From Pseudomonas viridiflava (lineage in GTDB: Bacteria; Pseudomonadota; Gammaproteobacteria; Pseudomonadales; Pseudomonadaceae), in assembly GCF_900580865.1 (NCBI RefSeq), contig NZ_UTBZ01000099.1, positions 142,002 through 197,300 of the forward strand: DNA of 55,299 nt. The letters run 5' to 3'. The stretch's first letter is position 1; the number at the start of each line of letters is the position of its first letter. The notes beneath the pieces were generated by a model. The model did not search any database and was not told the origin of the DNA. It saw only the letters and a list, made by a program, of their open reading frames with translations. The position numbers and the translations under genes were made by a program. Positions 55,074 through 55,299 of this stretch are shown piece after piece.

Positions 55074-55299
55074 GTCGCCGGACATTGTGGTCGGTCGCGG
55101 TGTTGATCGCCCTGTTGATCGGGACGCTGAGCGTGTTCCTCTACCTCAACGCCAAGCCTTATCAGGAAGAAGTCGATCACGGCCCTGCGCCTGCCGCGCA
55201 AGCCAATCCTTATCTGGCGGCCGAACTGTTTTTGCGTGAGCGCGGCCTCATGGTCAGCCATGCCGAAAGCCTCGCGGTGCTCCCGGACATCGACCCACG
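55070..55299 (+). CDS. DUF4350-like protein, N-terminal part (3' truncated)
   Basis: The first 76 codons, open to the window edge. TTG 55070 overlaps the DUF4129 stop (TTGA) and gives MSRRTLWSVAVLIALLIGTLSVFLYLN, a basic start then one membrane helix, followed by a soluble part with NPYLAAELFLRERG, the start seen in DUF4350 domains. An in-frame ATG exists only at codon 62. MoxR and DUF58 genes are expected just beyond the window. Confidence 0.75.
   Translation, partial: MSRRTLWSVAVLIALLIGTLSVFLYLNAKPYQEEVDHGPAPAAQANPYLAAELFLRERGLMVSHAESLAVLPDIDP

Overview
The window is chromosomal DNA from a Pseudomonas of the P. fluorescens lineage. Evidence seen directly: high GC, a run of genes in the order oprD, HIT protein, slyX, cold-shock protein, dps, aspS, yebC/pmpR, ruvCAB, ybgC, tolQRAB, pal, cpoB, queE, queC, tRNA-Lys, nadA that matches the known P. 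aeruginosa PAO1 order, and many paired REP repeats of the type found between genes of fluorescent pseudomonads. No phage, insertion sequence, CRISPR array, rRNA or replication origin was seen. The window is mostly ordinary core genome, cut at both ends inside genes.

Layout. 1-731: the end of arcC (arginine deiminase pathway) and a small DUF5064-like protein. 742-1058: a composite tandem repeat. 1152-9148: the glycine cleavage locus, with the TyrR-like activator gcsR, then gcvH, gcvP, sdaA and gcvT. Three GcsR-type operators and a sigma-54 promoter are readable before gcvH. The usual glyA2 is missing between gcvP and sdaA and a hairpin repeat sits there. 9552-13292: a cold-shock protein, an RDD membrane protein, nadA, tRNA-Lys, queC and queE. 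13459-18857: the Tol-Pal envelope locus. 18985-24427: ruvBAC, yebC/pmpR, aspS and an FmdB zinc ribbon. 24560-29434: a ribbon-helix-helix protein, dps, a membrane-anchored cold-shock-domain protein, slyX, a HIT protein and the porin oprD. 29551-36478: mscS, yajQ, a ketopantoate reductase, an orphan sensor kinase, a PduO-type cobalamin adenosyltransferase, a Nudix/ThiE-like fusion and a GST. 36658-43080: argJ, secA, a DUF721/DciA-like protein and a HerA-like ATPase. 43270-45159: a dCache chemoreceptor of the PctA type. 45444-48320: a tightly overlapping three-gene cassette (GT4 glycosyltransferase, DUF2334 deacetylase, flippase-like membrane protein). 48304-51658: a small acidic protein, purU, mvaT and sbcB. 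51840-55299: an RDD, SpoIIM, DUF4129, DUF4350 operon that runs off the end.

How the genes fit together. The gcs genes and sdaA convert glycine and serine to one-carbon units and pyruvate under a glycine-responsive sigma-54 activator. Tol-Pal with CpoB and YbgC keeps the outer membrane attached during division. QueE and QueC act in succession in queuosine precursor synthesis. RuvABC resolves Holliday junctions. The most interesting candidates for undescribed biology are the GT4-DUF2334-flippase cassette, the membrane-anchored cold-shock protein, the SpoIIM/DUF4129 operon, and the repeat families that punctuate operons and gene ends. None of these is proven to be a new system from sequence alone.
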